Positions 1 through 13,606 of a DNA stretch of 64,000 nucleotides are shown one piece after another. The position numbers and the translations under genes were made by a program. The notes below the pieces were generated by a model. It had not been told where the DNA came from, ran no database searches, and saw nothing but the letters and a program-made list of their open reading frames with translations. This DNA is from Oscheius onirici (Eukaryota > Nematoda > Chromadorea > Rhabditida > Rhabditidae): NCBI GenBank assembly GCA_932521025.1, contig OW051471.1:13290745-13354744 (forward strand). The letters run 5' to 3'. Position 1 is the stretch's first letter. Every line of letters starts with the position of its first letter.

Positions 1-26
1 GGGATAAGTTTCACAGTTTCAATTAC

Positions 27-3000
27 CTGTTGGCTGAGAAGGAACGGTGACATCTGCTGCATCACGTTCATAGGACTGATGGCCATGGGAAGCGTAGGGT
101 TGAGGAACTGCGTCGAGGCCAAATCGAGGTTTTCGGGACGAGATCTCCTAGCATTCGGCTGGCTCAATTCCCTGTCCACTTTAATGGGAGGCGGGGGAGA
201 AGCCTTCCTCTTCCGCGACATGTTGTCTTCGCTGTGGGCTGAACCGGGTCGTGACGAGGGACCAGCTGGTGAAGCGATAGTCGGAACAGCCGAAGATACA
301 CCCGACGAAGAGCACATGCTGTTCGGAGAGCAAGAACTATCAGTCGGCGAGGGAGTATCATTGCTGTTTGTGCTCACTCCAGACAGATTCAAGGCAGCGA
401 GATCTGCTGTGTGCTGGCCGGGAGTTGAGACTGGAAGCGGAGTCATGAAGGCCGACGGTTCTTCTTTTTTGATATTGTGCAGATCAATTCCTAAACTCTG
501 TGGCATGGCACCAAGCAGATTTTTCATGCCCTGAGGAGGATACTGAAACAGTTTCTCTTTAAATTTGATCACTTTCGAAAACTAACCCGATGATAAGGAT
601 CGTTGTTATTATGGCTGGTTAAGTTGAGCTCATGCAGATTCATGAAACGGTAGACGAACTTCTGTCCGATGACCTTCTTGATGATGTTTTTGTCGTAATA
701 GTAGCGAAGAGCACGTGACAGCTTGTCGTAGTTCATGTGTTCTTTTCCTTTGCGCTTGCCCCACAGTTGGGCAACACCTTCGGCACTGATGAGCTGAAAA
801 CATGGATTTGATAAAGTATTTTTTGCTCTTCGGCAAACCTTTTTCGGAAAGATGTGTAACACTTTTTTTTGAGTTTTTTTTTTCAAAATGTTTTGGGAAA
901 ACATTGGTAAAAAACTGTTTATAAACTTGACTTTGTTCTGCTGTTTAATCCTTACTCTGTGAGACCATTTCTTCCCGAGAACAGTAATTAATTTCAGTCG
1001 GCGTGAGACCAACTAATAAATCTTTTGACGCGCAAGACTGTAAAGGGAAAGAATGCAAATATTGTCTTACCTTGAATTCGCCGTGATTATTGGTCCAAGC
1101 GATCAACTGGGGATAGTTGCCATCTTTCAAGAGTTCGAGCAGAAACTGCCACAGCGTCGTGTTAGAGTCTCCAGGCACAGGACAACGAACTGAAACTTAT
1201 ATATCAAGATTTACGTTGGTTTGAACTCACGGTTGTAGTCTGACTCACGCATTGCGGACGGCATGACGAGCCCTTCCATGGAGAGTCTTTGTTTTGGAGT
1301 TGGATGGGCAAATGCTTGAGCAGCCGCAACCGTATCTGAAAAACCAAACGTTTGATTTAGATTTCTTGTTAAGAAGTTCGTTAGGAACGGTCCGGGATAA
1401 CAATCGATAGATGATTAGGAGAGTGGTGGGTGGAACTCGTTTTCAGAGCGTCCACCGACGTCGGGGGTGTCATCATTCGCTATTACAGTCAATAGGAAAA
1501 GACAATCATGAGATTAAAGCTTGACTTTAGTGAAGACAGAGAGTAGGAAGTAGCAATTGCAGAGACATTGTTCAAAAAGGGGCATAGGACGCCAAAGAAA
1601 CAGTCGGCAGAGTCATACCAATTGTGTGAAAGACGGGCATCCGGTAGTGGGGCCACCCCACACGCGCTCTAAAGTTCATTGACGGCTGCTTTTGAATGTT
1701 ACTACGGTTGTTTATAGCAACGAACGATATTATTTGGGAACTGATCGAGAAAAAGGAAAAGTTCTGGTGATTGGTCCAGGTCTCTCAAGGACATCTTTAC
1801 TTTCCGTTGATAATACCACGGAACAACATCTGTTAGAGTAAAATTTCCGGTAGAAACTATTTCAAAGGATAAAAATGGTTAATTTAGCTCAACAAAAGGA
1901 CAGAGAATTAACTTATAGTTTCACATTTCAACAGAATATAGTGAACGGTCAGCCATTTGCACTGTTACACAAAAAGTCTGAAATTAGACACGACGCTGAT
2001 GAGTCAGAGACAGACACGGCTATTTGAAAATGGCAAAAGAGCGACCGCATTTTCTTGTTTTGAAAACAAAATTAAAAAGACAAGAAGACTTCCGGTCGAG
2101 ACAGCTTGCAATAGTTTGCAAACATCTACAAATGGGCTGGTTAAACGTCCTCACTAACACACCCACTCAACTGATAAGAAATCTCGTCGGTTCTTTCAAA
2201 ACATCAACACAAATTTTCGACTTTTCGCTATTGATTCAAAATCTCTCTGAGCGGAAGAAGTAGGGGAGGCTATCTTGTCTGCTGGCAAAAGAAGTAGAGT
2301 CCGGGACCGGAACTGCCCGATAACAGCCTATGACCCTGAGATAAAAGAAGAGGGGAAGGGAGACAAACGAATTACTTTAAGCGATTGTGTGAGCTGGCTA
2401 AAAAAATAGAAAACTCACTGGCTAAACTTAAAATATCCTCAATGTTCATTTTTACATTGGCAGAGAGCGGGCGGACTGTACAGCAGTGAGAGCGAATATG
2501 ATGGTTGCTTTTACCTCGGGTGATGCTCATCGGTCCCTTTAGTCGGAACCGCCTTATACCCTACGGTTACAGATTTGTCGGCGGCCCTTTTTGGTGGCAA
2601 AGAGAGCGATGACCCGAAATTACAATCTCACACCATTTACGGGCGGAAATACTTAGGCCGGTGCGATTACGGACTACCTTATCGCTGGAAGAGCTTGTGG
2701 TGGGGGCTACTTCCGATCTTGGGTTTAGGGGAACAGATAGTAGCAATAAGATCTTCTCGAGTGCAGTTAGTCTTTAGATTGTAGCAGATTCTGGTTAAAA
2801 ATTTGTTTTGTGGCTTGTTAAAAAAAGAGAGCTCTACCGTAACCCATTTAGTTCGCCACGAGACCGGAATAACACTAGCAAACTTGGTGGGGCTGTCTCG
2901 CAGCGAAAACGTTCGATTTGAAAAAGTTCACTTTGCAAAAATCTTGGCTGAGTATCCAATATTTACACGTTATATTAATTTGGCTACAGCACACAAACAT

Positions 3001-6000
3001 TGCATACTCAGCCAAGATTTTTGCAAAGTGACCATTTTCAAATCGAACATTTTCGCCGCGAGACAGCCCCAACTTGGCTGAGTATCCTACGTTTCCATGT
3101 TATAAGGGTCTCGCGCGGAAACAAATGCGTTACGGACGAGCTCATTTTTTTTTAACAAACAATAATAAACTATTTTTTCAAACATAAATAGGAGTGCTGG
3201 AAAGGACTGAAAAAAAGAAGAAAATTGCAACAATGAATCCAGACTGGCGTCCGTCTCTCTTTTTCTCGATCCTATAGATTAAAGGAAAGGATAACAAGCC
3301 TGGCGGAAAAACCACTAACGAGACGGAAGCGCGGTCCAGCCGAGAAAGGACATCTCAGATGCGCATCTCTCAACAGTCGGGACCGGTCGCGACAGCCGGT
3401 GAGAATACCGTTAGTCATAGAGGACGGTAGAACGAAGGAGAGTAAGAGAAAAGGCGCGAGATTGGTTCCGGTGCGCGGTGGTAGCCGAGTGGACAACTTG
3501 ATTAACTGTTTAAAGAGCAGCCTTCGGTGAAGCGGAAAACGCCTTGTCGCGAAAGAGATAACCAGTGAGTGTTCCAGATTAACACCTTACCCAACCAAAA
3601 AGACGACAATCTGTTTTGCTAGGACAAAAGCTGCCCATATGGAGGCAGCCTAGTGAAAACGTGTCTCGGGACTGTTTTCACGCTATGGAGCCATCTATTA
3701 AGAAGAACGAGGGAGGGAGGGAGAGCCGAACCGGGCCTCACGCAGCTTTCTCCCAAACAAGATCCGCTAAGAGAGAAAACACGCTTCTAAATTACGTCTG
3801 TGTTCATCTCAAAACATCCTGTGCGAAGACGAGACTCTTTCTCTCCCGCTTACCGTTCTGACCTTGAAATGGACACTATTGCAATTAACACAAAAGGACA
3901 GTGTTCGGAATGAAAATATGAGAAGACTTTTTGCTTTCTACCATTTTAGAGGGACTGCTCGTCCGGAAATGAAAGGAACCGTTCAGTCCCTCAAACTGGC
4001 ATTAATCAAAAAGGAAGAGACGGAAAAATCAAGTCTTTTGGACTGCAAAAGTTATATTCAAAAAAGTTCAAGTACTCACTTAAGATGGAAGGCGTACGTG
4101 TGTGGCCCTCACCGCCCGCGCGCTGTTTTAATCGTAAAACGTACTCTAACCTGAGGTAATAACCCCTTGGAAAGATCCAGATAAGGCGGTGAATCAGCTC
4201 TTTGTTGAAGCCGAGCTGGAAGAGGACTGGCAACAATAAAGAAAGTGATAGATCAATGTTCTCCGGATGTCGCTGCAAAACCGTTGTATCCTTTTAGCTT
4301 AAAAGTATAGCGAAAAACTGAAATGTTGCCTGATCGCCTGATCAGACTTGTAGTTTGAAACATGGAACTTCCATTATACACAGTTTCGATTTCGATCAAA
4401 AAATGAGTGAGAACTGTTTATAAAGTGTTGACCGGAAATTATTTGAAAAAGTCATGCGGTTTATCTTGTTTTCGGATGGGGAAAAGTTTGAAAGAAAGCC
4501 GTGTAAGCTCGTTTTCCGCGCCAGTTCCGCTGTCCAATTACCCTGACGGTCCGGTCAGCCGGTATCTTCCCAAGGAGTCGGCCGGGCCAAAGAGCGCGTA
4601 ACTGGCGACAATGGCCAGTAATTGAGTCCGGCTGAACGAGTCACCGTAACAGGAAATTGGAATTTCTCCTCCCTCTTTCTCTCTTCAAGATCATCACTTT
4701 TCGTGAGAACCACCCAGAGGCTGGAAGAGTGAGACAGGCAAAGCCTGCTGGCTGTGCGAGACAACAGCCATTTGTTGCCCGAACCAAACCGCGTTTACGG
4801 CCTTAAATGCGGTCAAGATCCGGCGTGCCGTAGTGCGGAAACTTTAGATCCTTGTTTCCCAAACGAAATCTAGAAAAACTTACGGGTAGTTCCGAGATAG
4901 GTCGGTGGTGCTGCTGGGTATACGGTCACTACTCGAGGATTTTGTCTTGGTTCAAGTTCAGCGTATATCATTGTATTTGAAGTATCGAAAGTTTGAGAGT
5001 TCATGCTGGAATGTCAGCTTGTGGGCGAGGGAGAGATCACCTTCTGTGGTCCGGACAAGCGAATAAACTGAGTGAGGTGGACGGGGTGTGAGAACTATGT
5101 TAATTTGATATGTTAAACAGTCATTAAAGGGGCGGCTCCGGATGTCAAAATTAATTATTGGTGCTACCGAAGGGGAGGGAATAGCAGCTCCGAAATCTAA
5201 AGATGCTTTGACGAAAAGGGAAAACTCACAAAATATCAGTTTTTTTGCTTTAAATCTTTTTGAAAAGAGTCGAACATAACGTACAAATTGAGTAAAAAAA
5301 ATTCTCTAATGAAAAGAATCAAAGTTTGCTAAACCCAATGAACAAAGGTCTCGATCAGAAAGCCTGTGTAGGCGTCGACAGTTTGCAACACGAGGCATGC
5401 AAATATTCGAGCGTGGGAGAACCATCCTCCGCGACTGGCAGCAATGCCATTTCTTGAGGTCTCCCGAGAACCCACAGAGAGAGAGGGCAACAGGGGACAG
5501 AGCGGAAACTGTGAAACGAAATCGATTAGACGGGCCCGACATTACGGAAGTCGGAACGGGAGACAGTTTGGGGGCTTTTTATCACAAGGATGCATCTTTA
5601 ATGCCCGAAGAGAGAGAGGCTTTCTCGTCTCGCGTACACGGAACCCAGGACACAAGATTTGGATCTCTTCACGACGAGAAGACATGCCGTCCGGTCACTC
5701 TTGGCAACTTTGTCGGGACGGACACATAAAGTGTGCAAAGCCTAATTTTTGGGAAGCTGGCTATTAGAAGAGAAGAAACCGCAGATAAGAATTTTCGGGA
5801 GAATCGATTCGTCATAAAATCCACTATCAGTTTAAGAATACCCAAGTGTGAATCAGCGATCAAGATGATGCGGGCATGTGATAACAGGAGGCGCGAATTG
5901 TTTTCTCCAGAACGACATTCCGATATTAGGTGCCTAATAAGCTAGTCATTACTCCTCTGGGGAGTGCAAAAAAGCGTTGGCATATCTGTTACGTGGAACG

Positions 6001-9000
6001 AAGATAGAGGAAAACAAAGAAGAGAGGGGCAAAAGCAGAACTTTGAGAGTGTGTCCAGATCGCCCTTTAAAGGTTAACAATGCGCCGCAGCAGGATGCCA
6101 TTATGAGACGCCTCCTCTTGACATTCAAATCCCTTTTCTCACACAGTAACTCTGACAGTTTATGCAAATTTGAGAGATACGAGTTGCGGCAACAACACGG
6201 CCTAGTTTGGAGTAGAAAGAGGAATAGCTGAGAGCCAGGCTAGTAAGGTGTTATCGCAAGGACCAATAATTATAGGTTAGCGAACGAGAGAGACGCGCAA
6301 TGGCTGTTTCGGAATCATAAGGTTGCAGTGATAGAATCGGTCATAATTTAACAAGAGGGATTAGCGAGGTCAAAATCTTCTGACAGAGTTAGAACTCTTT
6401 CTTCCATCCCATTAAACTGTATCTCATTGCCACCGTCTTCCTTCTCCCCGGCTATTATAAAGTGTCATTGAATCCAATGTGGCGCCATGACACTATGTTT
6501 AACGGTAAGAAGAGGGCATCCTCATCAGGAAAGTTTCCTCCACTTCTTGACCTTCGCACAGAGGCAGAGAGAGACCTCCGCATCCGAAGTGATCCATCAC
6601 CTGGTCGCGTCAACTTAAAGAAGATCCGCTTGGGATATATATCCTTGCCGCTTATCTAATGGGATAGAGAACAACCAACTTGACAAAAAGGTTTCCAGCT
6701 AGAACTCAGGGGATTACTGTTCTTACGTAACTGTAGAGAAATGTGCTAATTGGCGGTTGCCACAATCGTCTAACATGACCCTAAGTGGATTAGGACTTTG
6801 TACAAATATTGCCCGCTTTCCGGGTCACGGTGGCAAGACAGACGGGGAGAAGACAATTGAAGACGGCCCGCGGGTGGTCAGTCATATCTTTTTGTCAGTT
6901 GGCTGGCAGCCACCGGAGGAGAGCCATAAAGAATAAGTTGCTGAGACTATAAAACCGTCAGCCCTATTTATTACGGGAAGGGGGTCAGAGTGATAAAACA
7001 GTCGAAGCAAAGTGTGAGCAAAGGTCACTGTTTTCGCATCGAAATGGCTCATTGGCCCTAAGTTCTGGTCAAAGCGCGGCATGCCAAAAGGTGAAGAAGA
7101 ATGACGCGTAGCAAAGGGAAAAACCACCCGACCTTAGGGCAAAAACGGCCATTAGGCAGGAGGAGAGCCAAATGTTGAAGAAATAAGAAGGACCATACTG
7201 ATTTATTGGCAGTCCGCTGTCTAACTTTCAGGCAAAAATTTTGACTAAGTGAGTGTAGCTTTAAAAACTGGCAGAAGAGAAAAGAAATAAGAAAGTAAAA
7301 AAGTTTTAGGAAGTTGACTTCCTCCCGGATGGACACCGCAAGTCGGATTACTCATTTTACGCTCTCGTCAACTTCCTTTCCCCAACGTACTGTCTTTGTT
7401 TTCGGATTTGAATCACACGACGTTTCGCGCATGCGTCCGGCAAAACTGAGTCTGTTTCAGAAGGGTCATGGGAGCGGGAATGTTTCAAAAAAAAGTTTTG
7501 GATGGAGAAACAAAGGTGCGTAAATCTTAGGGGCTGGCGAACTAATCTGTCCCACAGATTGGCGACCATTTTGGGTCAAGTCGTCTCTTCCGCTCGGGCC
7601 ATTCAAATGAGGTGATTAAGACGCACCTATGGGTGCCAAAACAGACAACAAGTGAGACTTTCTGCGCGGCTGAGCCAAAGAAAAGAGCAACAAATGTCCG
7701 TTACGGTAATCTTAAGCCGCGCAGCAGCTGCCCGACTCACGAATAAATATTGTTATTACAGCAAAAGCTTGTATAAAAGGGGTCAGCACAGAGGACTTCT
7801 GTTGATTAACGACCTTCCGGCCAGTTTATGATTCCCCACGCGAAACTACAATCTCATTTGTACCCTTCTGGCCTGAAAAACAAAATCTGAATACGGTATA
7901 TGCTAATGCGCGACTGTCAGCAAGTAGGCGGCTGTTTGGAGGAGAACAAAAAGAAGGAGCGGGAGGATTATCCGGAAGGACGGCTGCCGGTCGACGGTCA
8001 AGAGGCAGGCTCTGAGATGTCTTTGTTCGACACTACAAAAAATAATCTGCCAGAGGAAGAAGGGGGCAAAACGTCTACAGTATACTGTAAATTTGTAACG
8101 ACTGGGACTGTCTCAAGATGTTTGGTCGCGTTTCCTACAGTAGTTCACTGACATCAGTTAACATTCTAGAGTCACTCATGGTATTTCTCCTGAAAATTAA
8201 TACCATGAGAAATTAACCTTCCCCCAAACGTCCGGAAAAGCTCCCCCACTGTTGATTCAGGGTGTTCGAATAGGGGGACTAGATTGAGGGAGATATATAC
8301 TGAATGGACTTCTCGTATAAACAGACTGTCAAAACATTTTGGGGAGGGACGTTCGGTAGTTTGGTTCTAAGTGTAAACTTTTGGCCAGATGAGCTCGGAG
8401 ACTCGTAAAAGGAGAAGAGAACAAAGACAAAGAGGAAGTGAGGTGATAATCTTGTGTCCATTTGGTTGACTCCCTTCTTGTACTGTTGTAATCCGTAAAT
8501 TGCACAACGCGCAAAAGGAGCGCCCTGCTCGTAAAAAGGCGGTCATCATTAGCAGTAGTTTGTGCCAAGGGCAGCGGCAGGCACCTGTCTCTTTTTAATT
8601 ACGGAATCGCGTAAAAAGCGAACTGACGAACATTTTTGAAGAGAAAAAAAGGCAAACTGGTTTGAAGGAGGATATGTGAGCTTGGAAACAGCTGTCACCA
8701 AGGGGTGCGTAGGAATGGAAGGGGATATCCGAGAACGGTTCTGGGAACAGAATGTTACAGATAGAAAAGGAGTGGGATAGTAAATAATGATAAACAATTG
8801 GAAAACTTTTGTTTTAACTGTAGGAAGACGGGAAAAAGCCGAAGAAACAGGTTAGGGATTTTGAAACTATGAAAACTAGAAAATTTAAAAGAATTTAAAA
8901 AAAATTGTAGTATTTCTAGTAAGAAATAAGAGTTTCTAGAATGTTGAAAAAATTTCTACGATTCAAAAAGTGCAAAGTTCGAAGAAGGATGCAGACAGGT

Positions 9001-9269
9001 GAAATTTGTTACATATTATTGGGACTTGGCACCGTCTACAAGTTGACAGTGTTGTTATCCGTTTTCCAAGTAAACGAATATAACTGAGGGTAGACATAAA
9101 ATTGATTGAATGATCAGTTTGAGCAGGCGGGTCGCATGTGAAAGAGCCATCCCGGGGGCACGGGAAACGTGGAAGCGAATGGTCAAACAAGGGCTAGAGG
9201 GCAAGCGTGATTAAACAAAAACCAACCTTTCGGAGTTGTTCTGTCGCCGTCGTCTTCCTCTCCAGACAT
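27..9269 (-). CDS. lin-1: LIN-1/Elk-type ETS transcription factor (3' end outside window)
   Basis: Predicted nuclear DNA-binding regulator. In C. elegans LIN-1 acts at the end of the Ras/MAPK pathway. Exons on the minus strand, in coding order: 9227-9269, 1231-1335, 1071-1189, 587-793, 27-542; all join in frame at GT/AG sites. The ATG (9267-9269) lies directly behind a TTTCAG acceptor, which suits trans-splicing. The ETS domain spans the second part of exon 3 and exon 4: [29 protein letters not shown], then the recognition helix [18 protein letters not shown] and GQKFVYRF, as in Elk proteins. The last visible exon is Ser/Pro-rich with a basic patch ([11 protein letters not shown]) and IKKEEP, a consensus SUMO site. 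Exon 27-542 ends at a GTAATT donor, so at least one more exon lies outside. Linking exon 9227-9269 across a 7.9-kb intron is inference from splice phase (G|AT); the other exons are firm. Confidence 0.8.
1336..9226. other. 7.9-kb first intron of the ETS gene, no gene seen inside
   Basis: Open frames here are short, lack recognisable motifs and are not joined by convincing splice sites. The only strong structure is the 67-bp inverted repeat at 2889-3070. Purine-rich stretches (many GAGAGA/GGAAG runs) are common. In a worm genome with introns of about 40 bp, this length suggests regulatory content or accumulated repeats. Confidence 0.5.
2889..3070. repeat. Inverted repeat with 67-bp arms (MITE-like)
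   Basis: Left arm 2889-2955 and right arm 3004-3070 are near-perfect reverse complements separated by about 48 bp. The outer ends read GGGGCTGTCTCG and CGAGACAGCCCC. A third partial copy of the inner end (TTGGCTGAGTATCC) follows at about 3073. No coding content. Probably a foldback element in the ETS intron. Confidence 0.75.
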
Positions 9270-11875
9270 CTGAAACTTTTCAAGTTTAAACTATACAAAT
9301 TGTAAGTTTTTCATCAAGAAAAGAGAAAAGCTGATTAAAAAATTTAGTCATTCGAAATGGTCTGTACTTTCCCAAGATCGTTCAGTTCCAAGTGGCAAAT
9401 CTCGCGCATATTTCCGTCCTTCATGTGGCGGCATCTTTTGCGGTGAGGCAACCCGGCTGACCTTGTCCGGCAAATTGTCAATTAGGAAACCGAGAGAAAT
9501 TTTTGGGATGAAAAGGTGTGAGTCACAACGAGGAACCTCGTGATCTACTAGATGCGATCGATGCCTTTCGGAGCCCGCTGGCATTTTACAACGAGACACA
9601 GCATCATTTCAGCTGCTAGACCAGTGTCCCCGGAATGTCTCCAAGGGCTATCCTCTTTTTGCAAAAAAAAAGTCATGGGAGAAACTACACGAAATCCGAT
9701 CCAAAAACATAATAAATGAGAAGCGGAGCAGGTGATTTGGCGCCCTGCGAGCACGATGAAACAACTGTCACTTTAGAATAGTAAACAGCCGTACTATCAA
9801 CTTGTCAAAACTGATTCGGAAAAATGAAGACCGTAATCACTATTAGCTAATGGGAGTTCCCACATTAAATTCGACAGATGAGAGTCATTAATTTTCGTTT
9901 TTATTGTAGTGCGAGAAGGGAAACTAAAAAAGTTGAGTCTGGCAAAAAAGGGACACTGTGACAACAGAACAAACAAAATTCACGAAATTTCAGTAGAAAA
10001 GTAAAGAGTTTCAAAAATTTAACTGTCTATATTTGATCTGAAGCTTTCAACTATTTGATTAACTGGAAGAATGTCAATTGGCCTGGCTTTGACGACGTAA
10101 TCTGACTATTTTAGCCATTTGCATAGTTTTAACAAAAGCACAGTTAAATCTGAATGTGGATACCTTTAGCTTACCCAGTTTTGTCCCTGAAATTAAAGTC
10201 TCATTTTGGCAGCCCTGCTTTTGTGAATTACTTTTTCACTTGTCCAGACATCAGATCTATTCATTTTTCAGATTATTTCTCTCATCATGACAGCTTCCTC
10301 TTGTGCATGGGGGAATGTCCTGCGAAAGTACTCTACTGCACGACTCAAAGAAATACATTTCCTATGGCCGAAGAGTTACTGAAGATATAATTATTTGATT
10401 TTCTGGGCTCTTTCCGGCTTGTTTCTGGGCTCTTTCCGGCTTGTTGTCTTTAACGAATGACGAGTTACTTCCGGTCTAAAAGTTTTCATTTGATCTTAGC
10501 TAATCGGTGACATGCCCTTTCGATTCAGCCTGTCTCTAGAAAGATGTTTCTTTAGGACTTCACATGCTTTCAGATATGTCTGGGAGCGCGATTGGGCCTG
10601 GGTGCGATCCGGGAGCGATCCCGGACGCGTCAAGACTGAGGACAAGACAACAAGATTTTCTCAACAGAGATTTATTCTGATAAGAATACGAATGACTTCA
10701 AACTTTATTCAGTTTCTTCATTTTTGTCGTGAGGGTGTGCTGATGACGCTGCTACCATTTTGGGTAGCATACATTCCTATTATTTTTGCCGCGGTCAGGG
10801 CCGCCCAGATTGCGAGCTAGGCATGGCTCCGGGCCGCGCCGGAGATTCCAGGCCCGGGCCGGCCCGCCTTGGCCTGGCCCCCCTGACTTGGCCGTCGGAC
10901 CGGAATCAGAACAAAAATGAAGCTGTTCATATTATGCATATGCATGCTTTGTAAGATACTGGTTTTCAAACTGTAAACATTCGATCAACCCGTAATCAGT
11001 ATCCGTTTACTTGGACCTCGTTTAGCCAGAAAACCACTTGTTTGAATACATCAGTTAGCATAGTTATAGCCTGCAATCTTTCGAGCAGTGAGTAACAACA
11101 TCAATTATCTTTTCTCCTTCCTCTTCGGCTTTTGTTTTTACGAAAGTCATTCGTTTTGTTTCAGAGCAGTCACAGACCCTCTCAATATGGGAACAACGTC
11201 GATGCAGGATGCTGTCAGCGCTTCCGTTCTGTTCGACGTGAGTTCAATAAAATCACAATATTTAAAAAGATGGAGCTGTGAAAAACTGTTTATTCGGTTT
11301 TCAAGATGATTCGGTATAATTTCGGTCGGCACCGATATTCTTAAGTCTTCAATGACAGCAAAAATCTCACGGAAATACACGAGTTTCCAATTTCCCAAGA
11401 TCTCTGTCACACAGGGTTCACGTCCAATCATAGTGAACTTCCTCGGAAAGAAGCTACTCATCCTGGGAATACGGTAATTAGTCTGTGAGCGTGGAAGTAG
11501 AGTCAGCAGTTAATTTTTCTTCATACTAGTGTTTTTATTGAATTTGCGCGTAAGACCAGCTGTCCATTTGCCCAGTATTGTCAGCTTCCCTCTCCATGTT
11601 GAACCTCTCCGTGTTACATGTAGGTTAATACTGAAAAGAGATCTTTTTAAAAAAAATCGCAAATCGTGTGTAAAATATGACTTCAGTACTCTTTTATCCA
11701 GCCCAATGAATCTCAAAAATGTGTGTGTGGGTTCAACTGTTTTAGGTGAACAAAAAATATTCTTGTTAGAAAACCGCTCATTAGTTCCTTCTTTAACTTC
11801 TTGTTCCACTATACTTTGATCTCTTTTTTGTTCTTTCTTTTAGGCAACCTTTTCCTCAAAATTAGTTCCCTCCAG
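9270..11875. other. Intergenic region between divergent genes
   Basis: Separates the start of the ETS gene (minus) from the serpentine receptor (+). It holds a tandem duplication of about 22 bp (TCTGGGCTCTTTCCGGCTTG) at 10402-10445 and a very GC-rich patch at about 10795-10900. A possible noncoding or upstream exon (11163-11239) has a TTTCAG acceptor and GTGAGT donor, but its reading frame does not join the receptor. Confidence 0.45.
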
Positions 11876-13606
11876 ATGGAAGATTTTGCTCTCCCAGAGG
11901 TAGGTATCAAAAGTATCGGCATACTGAGAAAATTTCCCTGATTCACAGCAAATTAGCTTACGTTTCCAAGCGGAAGCGAGCAATCAGTATTTTCCAAAGT
12001 GTTACAAAGGTCGAAAGCCAACTGTTTTTCGAGGAAGACAAACGTAGCTGATCAATTATTTACGGAAACATTTTCAGGAAGTCATCGACGCCAACATGTA
12101 CAACTTTCAATGTCTCAAAAGTAATCAAAGTCTGCTTATGGAGTTCCTCTGGGAGTTCAAGGGCCTTCTGTACGCTATTCCATCAATTATACTCTACGGA
12201 TTAGTCCTCACTGCCATCCAGCTCAAGAAATCTTACTTTTCGACCACTTTCGTCCACCTATTCTCATTAAGTTGTGTATATGTGAGTTCCAATGGTTATG
12301 GGTAATGGCAAATCAATTCAGAACATTCTCTGCTGGACAGGAGACTTCACTTTTAGTACCGTTTTCGGATATTCGCCTCTTTGCGAGCCGTTGGTCGGCC
12401 TTAACCACACGTACTATCTGTCCATCCCTTATTTCATGTACAATTTCTTCCCGGTTGCCAACTTTATTTGTTCAATTGCCATTGCTCTGCATCAATTGAC
12501 GGCTGTTTTCAGGCCTCTGAAAGTTGATGTGGTAGGTGTTTTTGAGGTCAATAGGCAGGTTTTCCTGTTCTTCTGAGTATCGAGACAATGCTTTATAGGT
12601 CTCGCCAAAATCACCTTCAAATATTTTCACTTTTTACGGGTTTTACCACGGATTTTTACCAGCTTTTTTGTTACAGTATCGAGGGTTTTACCCGTTTGTG
12701 ATACTGGAAGAACAAAAATGACAAAAAATTTGCTAAAACCAGAAAAATAGTGAAAAATGGTTTTTGCGCGCGGAACCAAAACTTGAATTTCATTTTAGAA
12801 AGACCTATAGCTTGTTGTGAACATGAAAATTGAATAATCTCGAATAAGACTCATAACTTCCATTTGTTAGCGAGAGAGTTGAGAATGATGAAAACCGTTA
12901 GTAACTCACGACAATAAAATTATGAAATATATAACTTTAACCAAGTTTTAGGTTTGGACAAAGCTACGAAACTGGGTCACGATTCTAACAATCGTCATCC
13001 CATCGGTAATGGGAACACATATCATTCTTGGCTATATGATGATAATCCCTATGCCAAATGGAACCATCTACATCAAAGTGGATCATTTCTTTCCGCAAAT
13101 CGACTTTGTCAGTTTTAATCTCGGTTCGAGAAGTAAATTTGTTCAGATGACTGCCCCATTAATGAATTCAATAGCCGGAACAGTCTCGTTTATCTTAATT
13201 TCTCTGTGCACCTTAGCCTCTGTGGTTCGAATGTGCTTCATCTGCGACCAAAGAGTTCAAATGAGGGTTTTCCTCGTTGCTTGCTTTATGTGCTGCTCCT
13301 CTCTAATCTTCGGAGTCTACCAGATTTTCCTCTTCTATTCTCGATTTATTCTAAAGGATGATCTCGCTATCAATCAGGTTGTATATTACAGAAGTGAGTA
13401 GATCATTTATTCTCGGAGTATGCGCAAAAATAATAGTAATTGTTGCCGATTTCTGTTTTCTACCTTTGCCATGGTTCGTCATTCTGGTTAACAAGCGAAT
13501 CAGAAAATCGTTGTTCGTTTTCGAGAAAAGAAAGTCGCCGAGCCAGACTCAGATTACTCGGATTGCACGTTCTACTATGGCAACTTCTACCTGGAACTCA
13601 CGATGA
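11876..13606 (+). CDS. Serpentine 7TM chemoreceptor (SRG-like)
   Basis: Exons 11876-11899, 12078-12281, 12322-12531, 12952-13393 and 13437-13606 join in frame to a 349-residue protein, the usual size for nematode serpentine receptors. The start ATG directly follows a TCCAG acceptor. Seven hydrophobic segments are visible: the first around GLLYAIPSIILYGLVLTAIQ, the third near FFPVANFICSIAIALHQL followed by the charged loop FRPLKVDV, and the last DFCFLPLPWFVILVNKRIRK. The final Asp/Pro/Arg pattern, with the C-terminal VNKRIRKS tail, resembles class gamma (SRG) receptors. It probably acts as a chemosensory GPCR in sensory cilia. Intron 3 (12532-12951) is unusually long (420 bp). Subfamily assignment is tentative; the 7TM call is firm. 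Confidence 0.78.

Noticed and set aside
3470-3530. tRNA-like start GGTAGCCGAGTGG
   Set aside because: No B-box or T-arm follows at the right distance.
11163-11239. Extra upstream coding exon of the serpentine receptor
   Set aside because: Good splice signals, but the frame does not join 11876-11899 or 12078-12281; at most a 5' UTR exon.
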